This document shows, one piece after another, positions 55,260 to 63,635 of a DNA stretch of 64,000 bases (position 1 is the stretch's first letter; every line of letters begins with the position of its first letter). The stretch lies in the NCBI GenBank assembly GCA_025358255.1, contig JANYKC010000012.1, forward strand, positions 1 through 64,000. The letters are read 5' to 3'. Under the pieces are notes generated by a model, which searched no databases, was not told where the DNA came from, and worked only from the letters and a program-made list of their open reading frames with translations. The position numbers were made by a program, and so were the translations under genes. The DNA is from Spirochaetaceae bacterium (GTDB taxonomy: Bacteria; Spirochaetota; Spirochaetia; Treponematales; Rectinemataceae).

Positions 55260-55838
55260 ATGAAGCCAATACCAACCTTCGACCATGACGTCCATGCCTT
55301 CATCAAGGCTCGGTGGAGCCCGATGGCCTTCGACGAAGGCCTGCTTGGACAGGAGGCTATCCTCTCGCTTTTCGAGGCGGCGAGATGGGCCGCCTCCGCC
55401 TCCAACGGCCAACCGTGGCGCTTTGTCTGGTCCCAGCGCGACGGAAGCGAACTCCACAAGAGGCTTGTCGCCTGCCTCAAGCCCGGCAACGATGTATGGG
55501 CACCCAAGGCGCCCCTCCTCATCCTCACCGTGACGCGGACGACACGGGAGCGCGACGGAGCTCCCCATCCCTGGGCCCTGTACGACCTTGGCCTTGCCAT
55601 GGGCAACCTCACGGCCCAGGCCAGCTCCATGGGGCTCCTTGTCCATAACATGGCCGGCTTCTTCCCGGAGAAGGCGAAGGAGCTTTTTTCGCTGCCGGCC
55701 GACCATGAGCCCGTCACGATGGTCGCCGTGGGCAGGTTGGGCGATCCGGAGGGCCTTCCCGAGAAGCTGCGCGCCCGTGAGCTTGCCGAGCGGACGAGGA
55801 AGCCCTTGTCCGAGATCTTCCTGGGCCAGTCGCCCTGA
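55260..55838 (+). CDS. Nitroreductase-family protein
   Basis: A 192-residue FMN-dependent nitroreductase-like enzyme: RWSPMAFDE (phosphate/FMN contact near the N-terminus), LFEAARWAASASNGQPWRFV (family signature), WALYDLGLAMGNLTAQASSMGLLVHNMAGF, and the C-terminal GRLGDPEGLPEKLR. It would reduce quinones, nitro compounds or similar with NAD(P)H. The frame is open far upstream, but homology begins at this ATG, which follows a CATACT hexamer by 6 bases and has no Shine-Dalgarno site. It is divergent from the MBL fragment. Confidence 0.88.
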   Translation: MKPIPTFDHDVHAFIKARWSPMAFDEGLLGQEAILSLFEAARWAASASNGQPWRFVWSQRDGSELHKRLVACLKPGNDVWAPKAPLLILTVTRTTRERDGAPHPWALYDLGLAMGNLTAQASSMGLLVHNMAGFFPEKAKELFSLPADHEPVTMVAVGRLGDPEGLPEKLRARELAERTRKPLSEIFLGQSP

Positions 55839-56081
55839 CCCGTCCGGACCGGGGCGGGATCCACCCTTCCATGGAGCCATCTGCATGATATGGGCCTTGA
55901 TATCACCCAATACCGGAGCATCGTCTCCCTGCACGGGGCCAGGACCATCCATGTCCACATCAAGTAGCTGGGGGAGCGGGGAAGCTGGTTCATGGAAGAG
56001 TCCCTGGGACGCGCCGAGGAGGTCCTTCCCAGGCTCCTCGCATACGGCAGGCCGGACGCAGGAACTTTTCCTTCCGTCTGA

Positions 56082-56087
56082 TATACT
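56082..56087 (+). promoter_or_regulatory. -10 element upstream of the STAS-like gene
   Basis: TATACT, 28 bases before the GTG start at 56116. No clear -35 hexamer. Here a leader and a Shine-Dalgarno site are present. Confidence 0.4.
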
Positions 56088-56115
56088 GGCCGTCAGGAAA
56101 GAAAAAGGAAGTGCC

Positions 56116-56931
56116 GTGACGAACAATGAGGGGATAGCTCCCGGTTCAGACAAGATCCAGGCCGAGGGCTTTTCCTTCACCCTGTCGCGCGTCGTGGATA
56201 ACGCCGATTGCCTGGTTATCAAGCTCGATGGCTATTACCTCCACGAAGGCGGGGCCACCCTCACCAGGATCCTCGATTGCTGCCTGCGGGCCGGTTTTTC
56301 CATCTTCATCTTCCGCCTGGACCTGGGGCGCTTCGATCCCGGCGAGTTCAAGATCGCCTGGAAGAAGATCGCGCTGAACGACGGCCGAATGGCCTTCGCG
56401 GGCATCGAGTGGAGGCATATGGAGGCCTTCAAGGAGAGCGGCCTCGACGACATCCTGCTTTTCGCGAAGACAGTGGACGAGGCGGTGCGGCTCTGCAGGG
56501 AGGCTCCGGCTTTCGAGAACGCGAAGCTGCGCGATGAGATAGATGAGGCCACGGGAAAGGACCCGGAAGGGCTCGGGCTCAGCTACCTGCGCGTCGCGGA
56601 AGGCCTGGTCGTCCGCGTGGCGGGTGTCCTCGACGGGACGACCATGGGGACCTTCGAGGCCAAGATAAGGAAGGCGGTCGAGCTGGGCCATTCCCGCCTC
56701 GTCTTCGACCTCATGAAGGTCGAGCGCTGGGGTGGCGACAAGACGCTCCTGGCCCTGGAAGGCATCGTGCGCGCGGCGCTCAGGAAGGGCGGCAACGTTG
56801 CCCTGGCGCGCCTTCGCGAGCCAGAAAGGAAGAAGCACGAAGGCTCAGGTGCCGTCCGCGCCCTCAGGATCTTCGCCACCATCGAGGATGCCCTCGCCTT
56901 CGTCGCCGACCGGGGAAGCGCGCGTTTCTGA
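56116..56931 (+). CDS. Double STAS-like domain protein
   Basis: A 271-residue soluble protein starting at a GTG preceded by AAGGAA. Two regions have the STAS order of strands and helices: residues about 15-115 (DNADCLVIKLDGYYLHEGGATLTRILDCCLRAGFSIFIF) and 155-265 (YLRVAEGLVVRVAGVLDGTTMGTFEAKIRKAVELGHSRLVFDLMKVERW). STAS domains act in anti-sigma and stress signalling networks, often opposite PP2C phosphatases. The SiaA-like phosphatase is about 7 kb away, but no direct link is shown. The phospho-acceptor Ser of classical anti-anti-sigma factors is not clear in either copy. Confidence 0.65.
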   Translation: MTNNEGIAPGSDKIQAEGFSFTLSRVVDNADCLVIKLDGYYLHEGGATLTRILDCCLRAGFSIFIFRLDLGRFDPGEFKIAWKKIALNDGRMAFAGIEWRHMEAFKESGLDDILLFAKTVDEAVRLCREAPAFENAKLRDEIDEATGKDPEGLGLSYLRVAEGLVVRVAGVLDGTTMGTFEAKIRKAVELGHSRLVFDLMKVERWGGDKTLLALEGIVRAALRKGGNVALARLREPERKKHEGSGAVRALRIFATIEDALAFVADRGSARF

Positions 56932-56938
56932 CCGGTCG

Positions 56939-57364
56939 TCCCCGAAACGCTGCGGCGGCAGGCTGTCCACGGGATCGAGCTCCTCGATCTCCCCTGCGAA
57001 GCCCAGGTGGAACGGGAGATGCCCGCCCAGCAGTGCACCGTCCAACCGTCTGTCCAGCCCCGCGTTTCCATGTAGAACCGCAGGACGCGCCGTGCGTCGC
57101 GGATCGAGGGCAGGCGACCCCTCAGGCCGATCCGGGCCAGCTGCGCCTTGTCCTCCAGGTCATGGAAGGAGAGCCTGAGCACGCGTTCGAAGGACGATCG
57201 GACCACGGGGTCCAGGCGCTCGCCACTTTCCGCCGCGCGGTGGAAGGGGCGGGGATTGCCGATGGATATGCAGGCGCGGTACGCGGCTCGCCCCTGCCCA
57301 GCCGCGCCACGAGCTCTTTCTGTCCGTAGACCTCGACTCCCGGGGACACCTTGCCGGTGTTCAT
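56939..57364 (-). pseudogene. Protein tyrosine phosphatase-like remnant
   Basis: A minus-strand start at 57364 reads MNTGKVSPGVEVYGQKELVA. After a frame change near 57290 the family continues: ISIGNPRPFHRAA, VLRLSFHDLEDKAQLA, RDARRVLRFYMETRG, and the P-loop VHCWAGISRST (Cys-x5-Arg, near 57010-57040). A second frame change follows immediately, giving FHLGFAGEIEELDPVD and a C-terminus that cannot be matched. The active-site loop is intact, but two frameshifts and a missing C-terminal part make this a probable pseudogene. Confidence 0.6.
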
Positions 57365-57382
57365 CCTGCATTCCCGCGTGGA

Positions 57383-58180
57383 TCAGGCTGTGGCGACCGC
57401 AGCCCATTGCTTGAGCCTCGATTCGATGAAGTCCAGGCAAAGCTCATGCTCGGCCTTGCCCCTTCCCTTCACGGGTATCGGGTCCCCGAACTCGATGTGG
57501 ATGAGCTTCTCGCGGTGGACGGGGCCAAAGCCCCTGAAGATGCCGCTGGAGCCCCAGTAATCGGTCTTGAGCGCCACCGGCATGACGCGGACTCCTGCCC
57601 TCGCGGCGAGCTTTATCCCCAGGCTGTTGAAGCCTTCGCGTTTCCATTCCAGGGTCCTGGTGCCCTGGGGGAAGATGATGACGGAGATGCCCGCCTGAAG
57701 GCGTGCGGGGCCATCGCGGAGGACGAGTTCGAGGTCGGCCCGCGGATCCTTGCGCGAGACAGCGATGGGATCACGCGAGCGCATGATGGGGCCCCAGAAA
57801 AAGCCCTTGGTGAGTTTTCTCTTCACCACGTAGGTGACCGGCTTGAGGGGGCGGATGAGGCCGGGGAGGACGAGTGTCTCGAGGGTGCTCATGTGGTTCG
57901 CCACCAGGACAAGGGGGCCTTCCGCGGAGCGGACCTTGTCCATGCCCTCGATGAGGAACCTCGCCTTGCAGCGCTCGAGGTTCCTGATGATCTCGAAGGA
58001 CGACGCGGCCCAGGCTTCATCGTCGTACCTGCCATGAAGCGCGAGGGACCTGCTCCGGAGGATGGTCGCGAAAAAATGGCAGTACACGCTCCAGCGCGTA
58101 TTGAGGAGGACCTTTTCGCTCAAGGCCTGGGGCAGGCCCTCCGCGGTGGCGTAGCGGTCGCCGGGAAAGAAATCGGTCAT
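57383..58180 (-). CDS. plsC: 1-acyl-sn-glycerol-3-phosphate acyltransferase family
   Basis: A 265-residue PlsC-like acyltransferase that makes phosphatidic acid at the cytoplasmic membrane. Catalytic block I is NHMSTLET (His-x4-Glu, where Asp is usual), block II is near GPIMRSRDPIAVSRKD, block III is FPQGTRT, and block IV is VMPVALKTD. One hydrophobic segment lies near residues 30-50. The start at 58180 follows GGGGGAGG. The gene is 31 bases downstream of the LiaF-like gene on the same strand. Confidence 0.88.
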   Translation of the reverse strand: MTDFFPGDRYATAEGLPQALSEKVLLNTRWSVYCHFFATILRSRSLALHGRYDDEAWAASSFEIIRNLERCKARFLIEGMDKVRSAEGPLVLVANHMSTLETLVLPGLIRPLKPVTYVVKRKLTKGFFWGPIMRSRDPIAVSRKDPRADLELVLRDGPARLQAGISVIIFPQGTRTLEWKREGFNSLGIKLAARAGVRVMPVALKTDYWGSSGIFRGFGPVHREKLIHIEFGDPIPVKGRGKAEHELCLDFIESRLKQWAAVATA

Positions 58181-58211
58181 GGGCAGCCTCCCCCTTCCGG
58201 ATGGTCTGGAT

Positions 58212-58805
58212 TCAGGAGCGGACTCGGACACCGACCCCGCCGAACACGGCCAGGCCCTCGATCCTGACCAAGGGCGCCGAGTCGGGGGCGTCAGGCGTTT
58301 CACGATGGTCAAAACCGCCGAAAATGCCGATGCCTCGCACCTCAAGGCGCATGTCGGGCGGCACAGTCACGTCGACGCCGCCGAATACAGCCATGACATG
58401 TATCGTGAGGCCTTCGGGCGGGACCACGGCCCTGCGGAGGTCGATGTTGGCGCCGCCGAAGACACAAAGGGTCTGGAGCTTGCGTGGCGCGCGCCAGATG
58501 CCCTTGCGGTCCGAGCCGCCGAAGATGCAGATGGCATGCTCGGTCTCCTTCACGCTTTCAGTGCTGACCCGCCAGCCCGTCGCGCCGCTTTTGGCCACCG
58601 GCAGCTGTTTCCCGACGACATCGGGCAGGTCGACGATGGCGGAGAGTATCTCGGCCTTGTTGGCCGCCTTGGTGACGAGGATCGTGCGGCGCTCGAAGTC
58701 CTCGAGGCCCAGGCTCTCCTGCGAAAAGCGCTCGACAAGCCCGTCCATCACTTGTTCGCGAAAGGCCTCGACCGGCAGCGTCTCGATGTTCGCCAGTTCC
58801 TTCAT
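58212..58805 (-). CDS. DUF1707/LiaF-like protein
   Basis: A 197-residue soluble protein. Residues 10-60 (VEAFREQVMDGLVERFSQESLGLEDFERRT) are a DUF1707-like (SHOCT-like) domain. Residues 90-197 are a parallel-beta LiaF/'cell wall-active antibiotics response' domain with the repeated signature Cys/Ala-x-Phe-Gly-Gly: AICIFGGSDRK, LCVFGGANIDL, MAVFGGVDVTVP, IGIFGGFD, LAVFGGVGVRV. There are no membrane segments, unlike LiaF itself. It may sense or respond to envelope stress. The ribosome site is GGAGG. It lies upstream of plsC. Confidence 0.85.
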   Translation of the reverse strand: MKELANIETLPVEAFREQVMDGLVERFSQESLGLEDFERRTILVTKAANKAEILSAIVDLPDVVGKQLPVAKSGATGWRVSTESVKETEHAICIFGGSDRKGIWRAPRKLQTLCVFGGANIDLRRAVVPPEGLTIHVMAVFGGVDVTVPPDMRLEVRGIGIFGGFDHRETPDAPDSAPLVRIEGLAVFGGVGVRVRS

Positions 58806-58949
58806 GGTTCCTCCCCGGGGCCTTCGTACGGAACCTCCAGCCATAAGGAGCGTCGCCGACTTGCCCGCGCTACGAATATACTCCCGGTCCTGAGCTTTCG
58901 GTAAGGCCGACCGGCACGGCCGGCACTCGATTGATCGGCGTTTAGGGTC

Positions 58950-58955
58950 TATACT
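58950..58955 (+). promoter_or_regulatory. -10 element of the EF-G-like gene (leaderless type)
   Basis: TATACT ends 9 bases before the ATG at 58965. The intervening bases are C-rich with no Shine-Dalgarno site. No good -35 hexamer. Confidence 0.45.
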
Positions 58956-58964
58956 TCCACCCCC

Positions 58965-61067
58965 ATGAAAAGCAGCAGGGGCAGCGTCCGCAACATCGGC
59001 ATCATGGCCCATATCGATGCGGGCAAGACCAGTCTCACCGAGCGCATCCTCTTCCTCTCCGGCCGCATCCGCAGGCCCGGCGAGGTCGATTCCGGCACGA
59101 CCGCGACCGACTACCTCTCCGTCGAGCGCGAGCGCGGGATCACGGTGAAGGCCGCCTGTGTGCGCCTGGCCTGGCAGGATTGCGGCGTCAACCTCATCGA
59201 CACGCCGGGCCATGTGGACTTCGGCTCCGAGGTCCAGCGGTCGCTGCGCGTCCTCGACGGGGCCATCCTCGTGATCTGCGGCGTGGCCGGCCTCCAATCC
59301 CGCACCGAGGGCATGCTCAGGGCCTGCAGGGCGCGGGGCCTGCCCCTCCTCGCCTTCGTCAACAAGATGGACCGGCGGGGCGCCTCTTTCGAGCGGGTCA
59401 TGGGCGAGTTCTCCGCCCTCTGTCCGGAAGCGCTGGCCCTCCAGGTCCCCTGGGGCGAAAATGACAGCTGGCAAGGGGCGGTCGACCTTGTCAGCCTCGA
59501 GGCGCGCGACGAGGCATCGGGGACAGTCCTTCCTTCATTGCCCTCGGAGGGCCTCCCGGGCCTGCCGCGGCAAGCCATCCAGGCGGCCAGGCTCTCTCTC
59601 GTGGAGCGCCTGGCCGAGCAGGATGACCCTGTCATGGAAGCCTGGGTCGCGGGCCTGGACCCCAGCCCCCAGGACCTCGCCAGGGCATTGCGGGCGGCCT
59701 CCATCGCCGGCACCGTCGTGCCTGTCCTCCTGGGCTCCGCCTTTTCCGACCTGGCCGTTTCCGCCCTCCTGGACGCGGTCGCCGCATTCCTCCCGAGCCC
59801 GGCCGAGCAGGGATGCCCGACCGGGGTCGATCCGGCCAGCGGCCTGGTCCTGCGGCGTCTCCCAAGCCCCGAGGAGCTTTTTTCCGCCCTGGTTTTCAAG
59901 ACCCAGGTCGAGGAGCAGGCCGGGCGGCTCTCGTGGCTGCGCGTCTGGTCCGGAAGGCTCAAGCCGGGCGACCTCATGGTCGAGGCGGGCAGCGGGACCG
60001 CCCTCAAGGCCCAGCGGCTCTTCGCGATCCATGCCGACAGCCTCGAGGACCTGGACGAGGCTGTCGCCGGCGATATCGCGGCCGTTTCCCTTGTCGCGAC
60101 GGCCAGGAAGGCGGCCGCCCGGACCGAGGCGTCCGGCATGAACGGTGCCGCCGGCTCGGCCCGGAGCGCCGCGGGCTCCACGGGCGCGAGCCTGTGCGCC
60201 CCAGAGGCGCCGATCCTGTACGAGCGCATAGGTTTCGAGGAGCCCGTGGTCTCCATAGCCCTCGAGCCCGTGGCCGTCGCCGATGGGGAAGCCCTCCAGG
60301 GGGCCCTTGCCGTCCTCCTCGAGGATGATCCCTCCCTGCGGGCCTCCGTGGATGGCGAGACGGGCAGGGTCACCCTTGCGGGCATGGGGGAACTCCATCT
60401 GGAAGTGGCCGTCGAGCGCCTGCGCGCCGAGCAGGGAATCCGCCTCAGGTCGGGGAAGCCCCAGGTCTCCTGCCGCGAATCGCTTTCCGGGAGCGCGGAG
60501 GCCACCTGCGATTTTGACCGCGACATGAATGGCGAACGGGTCCGCGGCCAGGTATCCCTGCGCCTCTCGCCTCGGCACCGCGGAGCTGGTCGCCTCGTGA
60601 CCCTCGCCCCCGGGCTCAGGCTGGGAGCGGTATATATGGAAGCCTTGCGACGAGGGATCGAAGCGAGCGCTTCGGTGGGGCCATCCTCATCCTGGCCGGT
60701 CGAGGACTACGAAGCCGTGATCCTTGCCTGCGCGCCTCCCTCGACCCGGCAGGCCGAGCTTGCCCTGGAGATCGCCGCCTCCATGGCCACACGGGACTGC
60801 CTGGGCAAGGCGGGCACCAACGTGCTCGAGCCTTGGATGCGCCTCGAATTCCGCCTTCCCGAGGAATGCCTCGGAGCCGCCGTCACCGCCCTGTCCGCCC
60901 GCGGCGGCCGTGTGGAGGCCATCGAGGACTCGGGCGGCGGGAAGACCATCCAGGCGGCCGCCCCCTTGCGCCTCCTCTTCGGTTTCGCCTCCGAGCTGCG
61001 ATCGGCAACGGCAGGCCGGGCTTCATACCAGGCCCGTTTCCTCCGTTTCGAGGCGGAAAAGCGCTGA
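58965..61067 (+). CDS. Elongation factor G-like translational GTPase
   Basis: A 700-residue EF-G homologue. GTPase motifs are complete: AHIDAGKTSLTERIL (G1), RERGITVKAA (G2), DTPGHVDFGSE (G3), NKMDR (G4), GSAF (G5). Domain V is EF-G-like (FGFASELRSATAGRASYQ). Domain IV is divergent and lacks the usual QSGGxGQY and DGSxHxVDSS stretches, and an Ala/Ser/Gly-rich insert lies near residues 385-410. It may be a secondary EF-G (EF-G2 or spirochaete-type paralogue) rather than the main translocase; no other fusA is in the window. It lies 115 bases before tuf, which has its own promoter. Confidence 0.85.
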   Translation: MKSSRGSVRNIGIMAHIDAGKTSLTERILFLSGRIRRPGEVDSGTTATDYLSVERERGITVKAACVRLAWQDCGVNLIDTPGHVDFGSEVQRSLRVLDGAILVICGVAGLQSRTEGMLRACRARGLPLLAFVNKMDRRGASFERVMGEFSALCPEALALQVPWGENDSWQGAVDLVSLEARDEASGTVLPSLPSEGLPGLPRQAIQAARLSLVERLAEQDDPVMEAWVAGLDPSPQDLARALRAASIAGTVVPVLLGSAFSDLAVSALLDAVAAFLPSPAEQGCPTGVDPASGLVLRRLPSPEELFSALVFKTQVEEQAGRLSWLRVWSGRLKPGDLMVEAGSGTALKAQRLFAIHADSLEDLDEAVAGDIAAVSLVATARKAAARTEASGMNGAAGSARSAAGSTGASLCAPEAPILYERIGFEEPVVSIALEPVAVADGEALQGALAVLLEDDPSLRASVDGETGRVTLAGMGELHLEVAVERLRAEQGIRLRSGKPQVSCRESLSGSAEATCDFDRDMNGERVRGQVSLRLSPRHRGAGRLVTLAPGLRLGAVYMEALRRGIEASASVGPSSSWPVEDYEAVILACAPPSTRQAELALEIAASMATRDCLGKAGTNVLEPWMRLEFRLPEECLGAAVTALSARGGRVEAIEDSGGGKTIQAAAPLRLLFGFASELRSATAGRASYQARFLRFEAEKR

Positions 61068-61099
61068 ATGCCGCCCCCGACCCCCCACTCGGACCCCGC

Positions 61100-61128
61100 T
61101 TGCACAGCCTTGACAGTTTCTGTATACT
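61100..61128 (+). promoter_or_regulatory. tuf promoter
   Basis: TTGCAC at 61100-61105, 17-base spacer, TATACT at 61123-61128. The leader of about 50 bases carries a strong AAGGAGGAG ribosome site. Confidence 0.7.
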
Positions 61129-61182
61129 CCGGAAACCCGTGTAGGAAAGCTATTGGCGCTACGAGCCAAGGAGGAGTGACAT

Positions 61183-62373
61183 ATGGCTAAAGAGAAGTTC
61201 GAGCGTACCAAACCCCATATGAACGTCGGTACAATCGGCCACATTGACCATGGAAAGACGACCCTGAGCGCTGCCATCACCCAGTACTGCGCACGCAAGT
61301 ACGGTGACAAGGCCCTCAAGTTCGACGATATCGACAACGCCCCTGAAGAGAAGGCCCGCGGTATCACCATCAACACCCGACATCTTGAGTACCAGTCCGA
61401 GAAGCGCCACTACGCGCACATCGACTGCCCCGGCCACGCCGACTACATCAAGAACATGATCACCGGAGCCGCCCAGATGGACGGCGCGGTCGTCGTCGTA
61501 TCCGCACCGGACTCGGTCATGCCCCAGACCCGCGAGCACGTCCTCCTTGCCCGCCAGGTCGGCGTTCCCTCCGTCCTCGTGTTCCTCAACAAGGTCGACC
61601 TCGTTGACGACGCCGAGCTCATCGAGCTCGTCGAGGAAGAGGTCCGTGACCTCCTCAACTTCTACGGCTTCCCCGGCGCCACGACCCCCATCATCAAGGG
61701 TTCCGCCTTCAAGGCCCTCTCCGAGCCCGACAACACCGAGGCCACCAAGTGCGTCCAGGAGCTCCTGGACGCCATGGACACCTTCTTCCCCGATCCCGTC
61801 CGCGTCACGGACAAGCCCTTCCTCATGCCGATCGAGGACGTGTTCTCCATCTCCGGCCGCGGAACGGTCGTGACCGGCCGTATCGAGCGCGGCATCATCA
61901 AGCTGAACGAGACGGTCGAGATTGTCGGCATCAAGCCGACGAAGAACACCGTCGTCACGGGCATCGAGATGTTCAACAAGCTCCTTGACGAAGGCCAGGC
62001 CGGCGACAACGTCGGAACCCTCCTCCGCGGAATCGACAAGAAAGAGGTCGAGCGCGGACAGGTCCTCGCCAAGCCCGGCACCATCACCCCCCATACCAAG
62101 TTCAAGGGCCAGGTCTACGTCCTGAACCAGGCCGAGGGTGGACGCCACAGCCCCTTCTTCTCCGGCTATCGTCCCCAGTTCTATTTCCGTACCACGGACA
62201 TCACCGGAACCGTCACCCTCCCCGAGGGCCGCGAAATGGTCATGCCCGGCGACAATACCGAGATCAACGTCGAGCTGATCTACCCGATCGCCATGGAGAA
62301 GGGCCTCAAGTTCGCCATCCGCGAGGGTGGCCATACGGTCGCCTCCGGCCAGGTCATCGAAGTCGTCGCCTGA
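61183..62373 (+). CDS. tuf: Elongation factor Tu
   Basis: A 396-residue EF-Tu that delivers aminoacyl-tRNA to the ribosome. GTPase motifs are [11 protein letters not shown] (G1), the switch I region [23 protein letters not shown] (G3), NKVD (G4) and GSAF (G5). The domain 2/3 blocks [13 protein letters not shown] and [10 protein letters not shown] are present. Codon use is strongly biased to C-ending codons, as in the other translation genes. The ribosome site AAGGAGGAG is the strongest in the window. A terminator-like hairpin follows, then the S10 operon. Confidence 0.98.
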   Translation: MAKEKFERTKPHMNVGTIGHIDHGKTTLSAAITQYCARKYGDKALKFDDIDNAPEEKARGITINTRHLEYQSEKRHYAHIDCPGHADYIKNMITGAAQMDGAVVVVSAPDSVMPQTREHVLLARQVGVPSVLVFLNKVDLVDDAELIELVEEEVRDLLNFYGFPGATTPIIKGSAFKALSEPDNTEATKCVQELLDAMDTFFPDPVRVTDKPFLMPIEDVFSISGRGTVVTGRIERGIIKLNETVEIVGIKPTKNTVVTGIEMFNKLLDEGQAGDNVGTLLRGIDKKEVERGQVLAKPGTITPHTKFKGQVYVLNQAEGGRHSPFFSGYRPQFYFRTTDITGTVTLPEGREMVMPGDNTEINVELIYPIAMEKGLKFAIREGGHTVASGQVIEVVA

Positions 62374-62419
62374 TCGGGATCGGCGGCCTCATTTGGCTGC
62401 CGTTCCTGGTCCGGAACGG

Positions 62420-62451
62420 GCGGTGCGGGTCTTGATCCGCACCGCTTGTTT
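62420..62451 (+). terminator. Terminator-like hairpin after tuf
   Basis: GCGGTGCGG (62420-62428), 8-base loop, CCGCACCGC (62437-62445), then TTGTTT. A smaller hairpin (CCGTTCC ... GGAACGG) lies just upstream. Confidence 0.65.
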
Positions 62452-62603
62452 GCTGTAGTCTGTTTTCGGGCGCGGGGCCGCAAGGCCAGGAACCGCACCC
62501 ATGCTCGAAGGGCTCCCCAGCCCTTCCGCGCAACGCTCGGATGGCGCGCCCGCCAGGGTACGGCCAACTTGGGACGTGCGCAAGCGATCTTTGGAGGAAG
62601 TGT

Positions 62604-62909
62604 ATGAAGGACAAGATCCGAGTCAGGCTCAGAGGTTTCGACGTGCGCCTTATTGATGACAGCGCCCGCGGCATCGTGCAGACGGTGCAGAAGGCGGGAG
62701 CGAAGGTCGCGGGGCCCATCCCCCTTCCGACGCGCATCAGTAAGTACACGGTCTTGCGCTCTCCCCACGTCCACAAGAAGTCCAGGGAGCAGTTCGAGAT
62801 GAGGACCCACAAGCGCCTGATCGACATCATCGATCCTACACCCGACGTCATGGACGCGCTCATGAAGCTTGAGCTGCCAGCCGGTGTCGATGTCGAGATC
62901 AAGCAGTAA
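62604..62909 (+). CDS. rpsJ: 30S ribosomal protein S10
   Basis: A 101-residue S10, also a NusG partner in transcription: [57 protein letters not shown]. The start at 62604 follows GGAGGAAG. It is the first gene of the S10 operon, whose promoter would lie in the 150 bases after the tuf terminator. Confidence 0.97.
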   Translation: MKDKIRVRLRGFDVRLIDDSARGIVQTVQKAGAKVAGPIPLPTRISKYTVLRSPHVHKKSREQFEMRTHKRLIDIIDPTPDVMDALMKLELPAGVDVEIKQ

Positions 62910-62994
62910 GGTTATCCGGTAAGGGCCTGGCCCTTATTATCCAGCAGTCAACGCCTGGCTTCGTGCCGGTAGCGTTCAACGCTAGGAGTAGTAC

Positions 62995-63621
62995 ATGTTC
63001 GGATTGATCGGCAAGAAGATCGGCATGACCCAGATCTTCGACGCGACCGGCAAGCTCGTGCCCGTTACGGTCATCGAGATTCCCGCCAATGTCGTCGTCG
63101 CCACGAAGACCGTCGCGAAGGACGGCTACAGCGCCGTCGTGATCGGCGTCAACGAGAAGAAGAAGAACCGCGTCACCAAGCCCTACGGTGGACAGTTCCC
63201 CGAAGGCATCGCCCCCACGAAGATCCTCCGTGAGATGCGTGATTTCGGCAAGGAGCCCGCCGTCGGCGAGAGTCTCGGAGCGGCTGCCCTCGAGGGCATG
63301 CGTTTCGTCGACGTCCAGGCGGTGAGCAAGGGCAAGGGTTTCCAGGGTGTAGTGAAGCGCTGGGGTTTCGGAGGCGGTCGCGCCAGCCACGGCTCCAAGT
63401 TCCATCGTGAACCCGGTTCCACCGGCCAGAGCACCTATCCCCACAAGACTTTCAAGAACGTGAAGCTCCCCGGCCGCATGGGCCGCGAGACCTGCACGGT
63501 TCAGAACCTCAAGGTTGTCCGCGTCGATGCGGCGAACGGATGCATTCTCATTCGCGGGGCCGTCCCGGGTCCGAGGAACTGCACCGTGGTCGTCCGTAGC
63601 GCGGTCAAGAAGACGAAGTAA
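62995..63621 (+). CDS. rplC: 50S ribosomal protein L3
   Basis: A 208-residue L3: MFGLIGKKIGMTQIFDATGKLVPVTVIE, the loop that enters the peptidyl-transferase centre (GFGGGRASHGSKFHREPGSTGQSTYPHKTFKNVKLPG), and the end NCTVVVRSAVKKTK. Length is typical. It follows rpsJ after 85 bases. Confidence 0.97.
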   Translation: MFGLIGKKIGMTQIFDATGKLVPVTVIEIPANVVVATKTVAKDGYSAVVIGVNEKKKNRVTKPYGGQFPEGIAPTKILREMRDFGKEPAVGESLGAAALEGMRFVDVQAVSKGKGFQGVVKRWGFGGGRASHGSKFHREPGSTGQSTYPHKTFKNVKLPGRMGRETCTVQNLKVVRVDAANGCILIRGAVPGPRNCTVVVRSAVKKTK

Positions 63622-63635
63622 CCCGGAGGACCAGA

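Noticed and set aside
55880-56080. Possible remnant encoding ITQYRSIVSLHGARTIHVHIK and LGERGSWFMEESLGRAEEV
   Set aside because: The frame has an in-frame stop and the peptide looks protein-like, but I cannot assign it to a family, so it is not listed as a pseudogene.
61110-61115. Perfect TTGACA as the tuf -35 element
   Set aside because: It is only 7 bases from TATACT; TTGCAC at 61100-61105 has the correct 17-base spacing.
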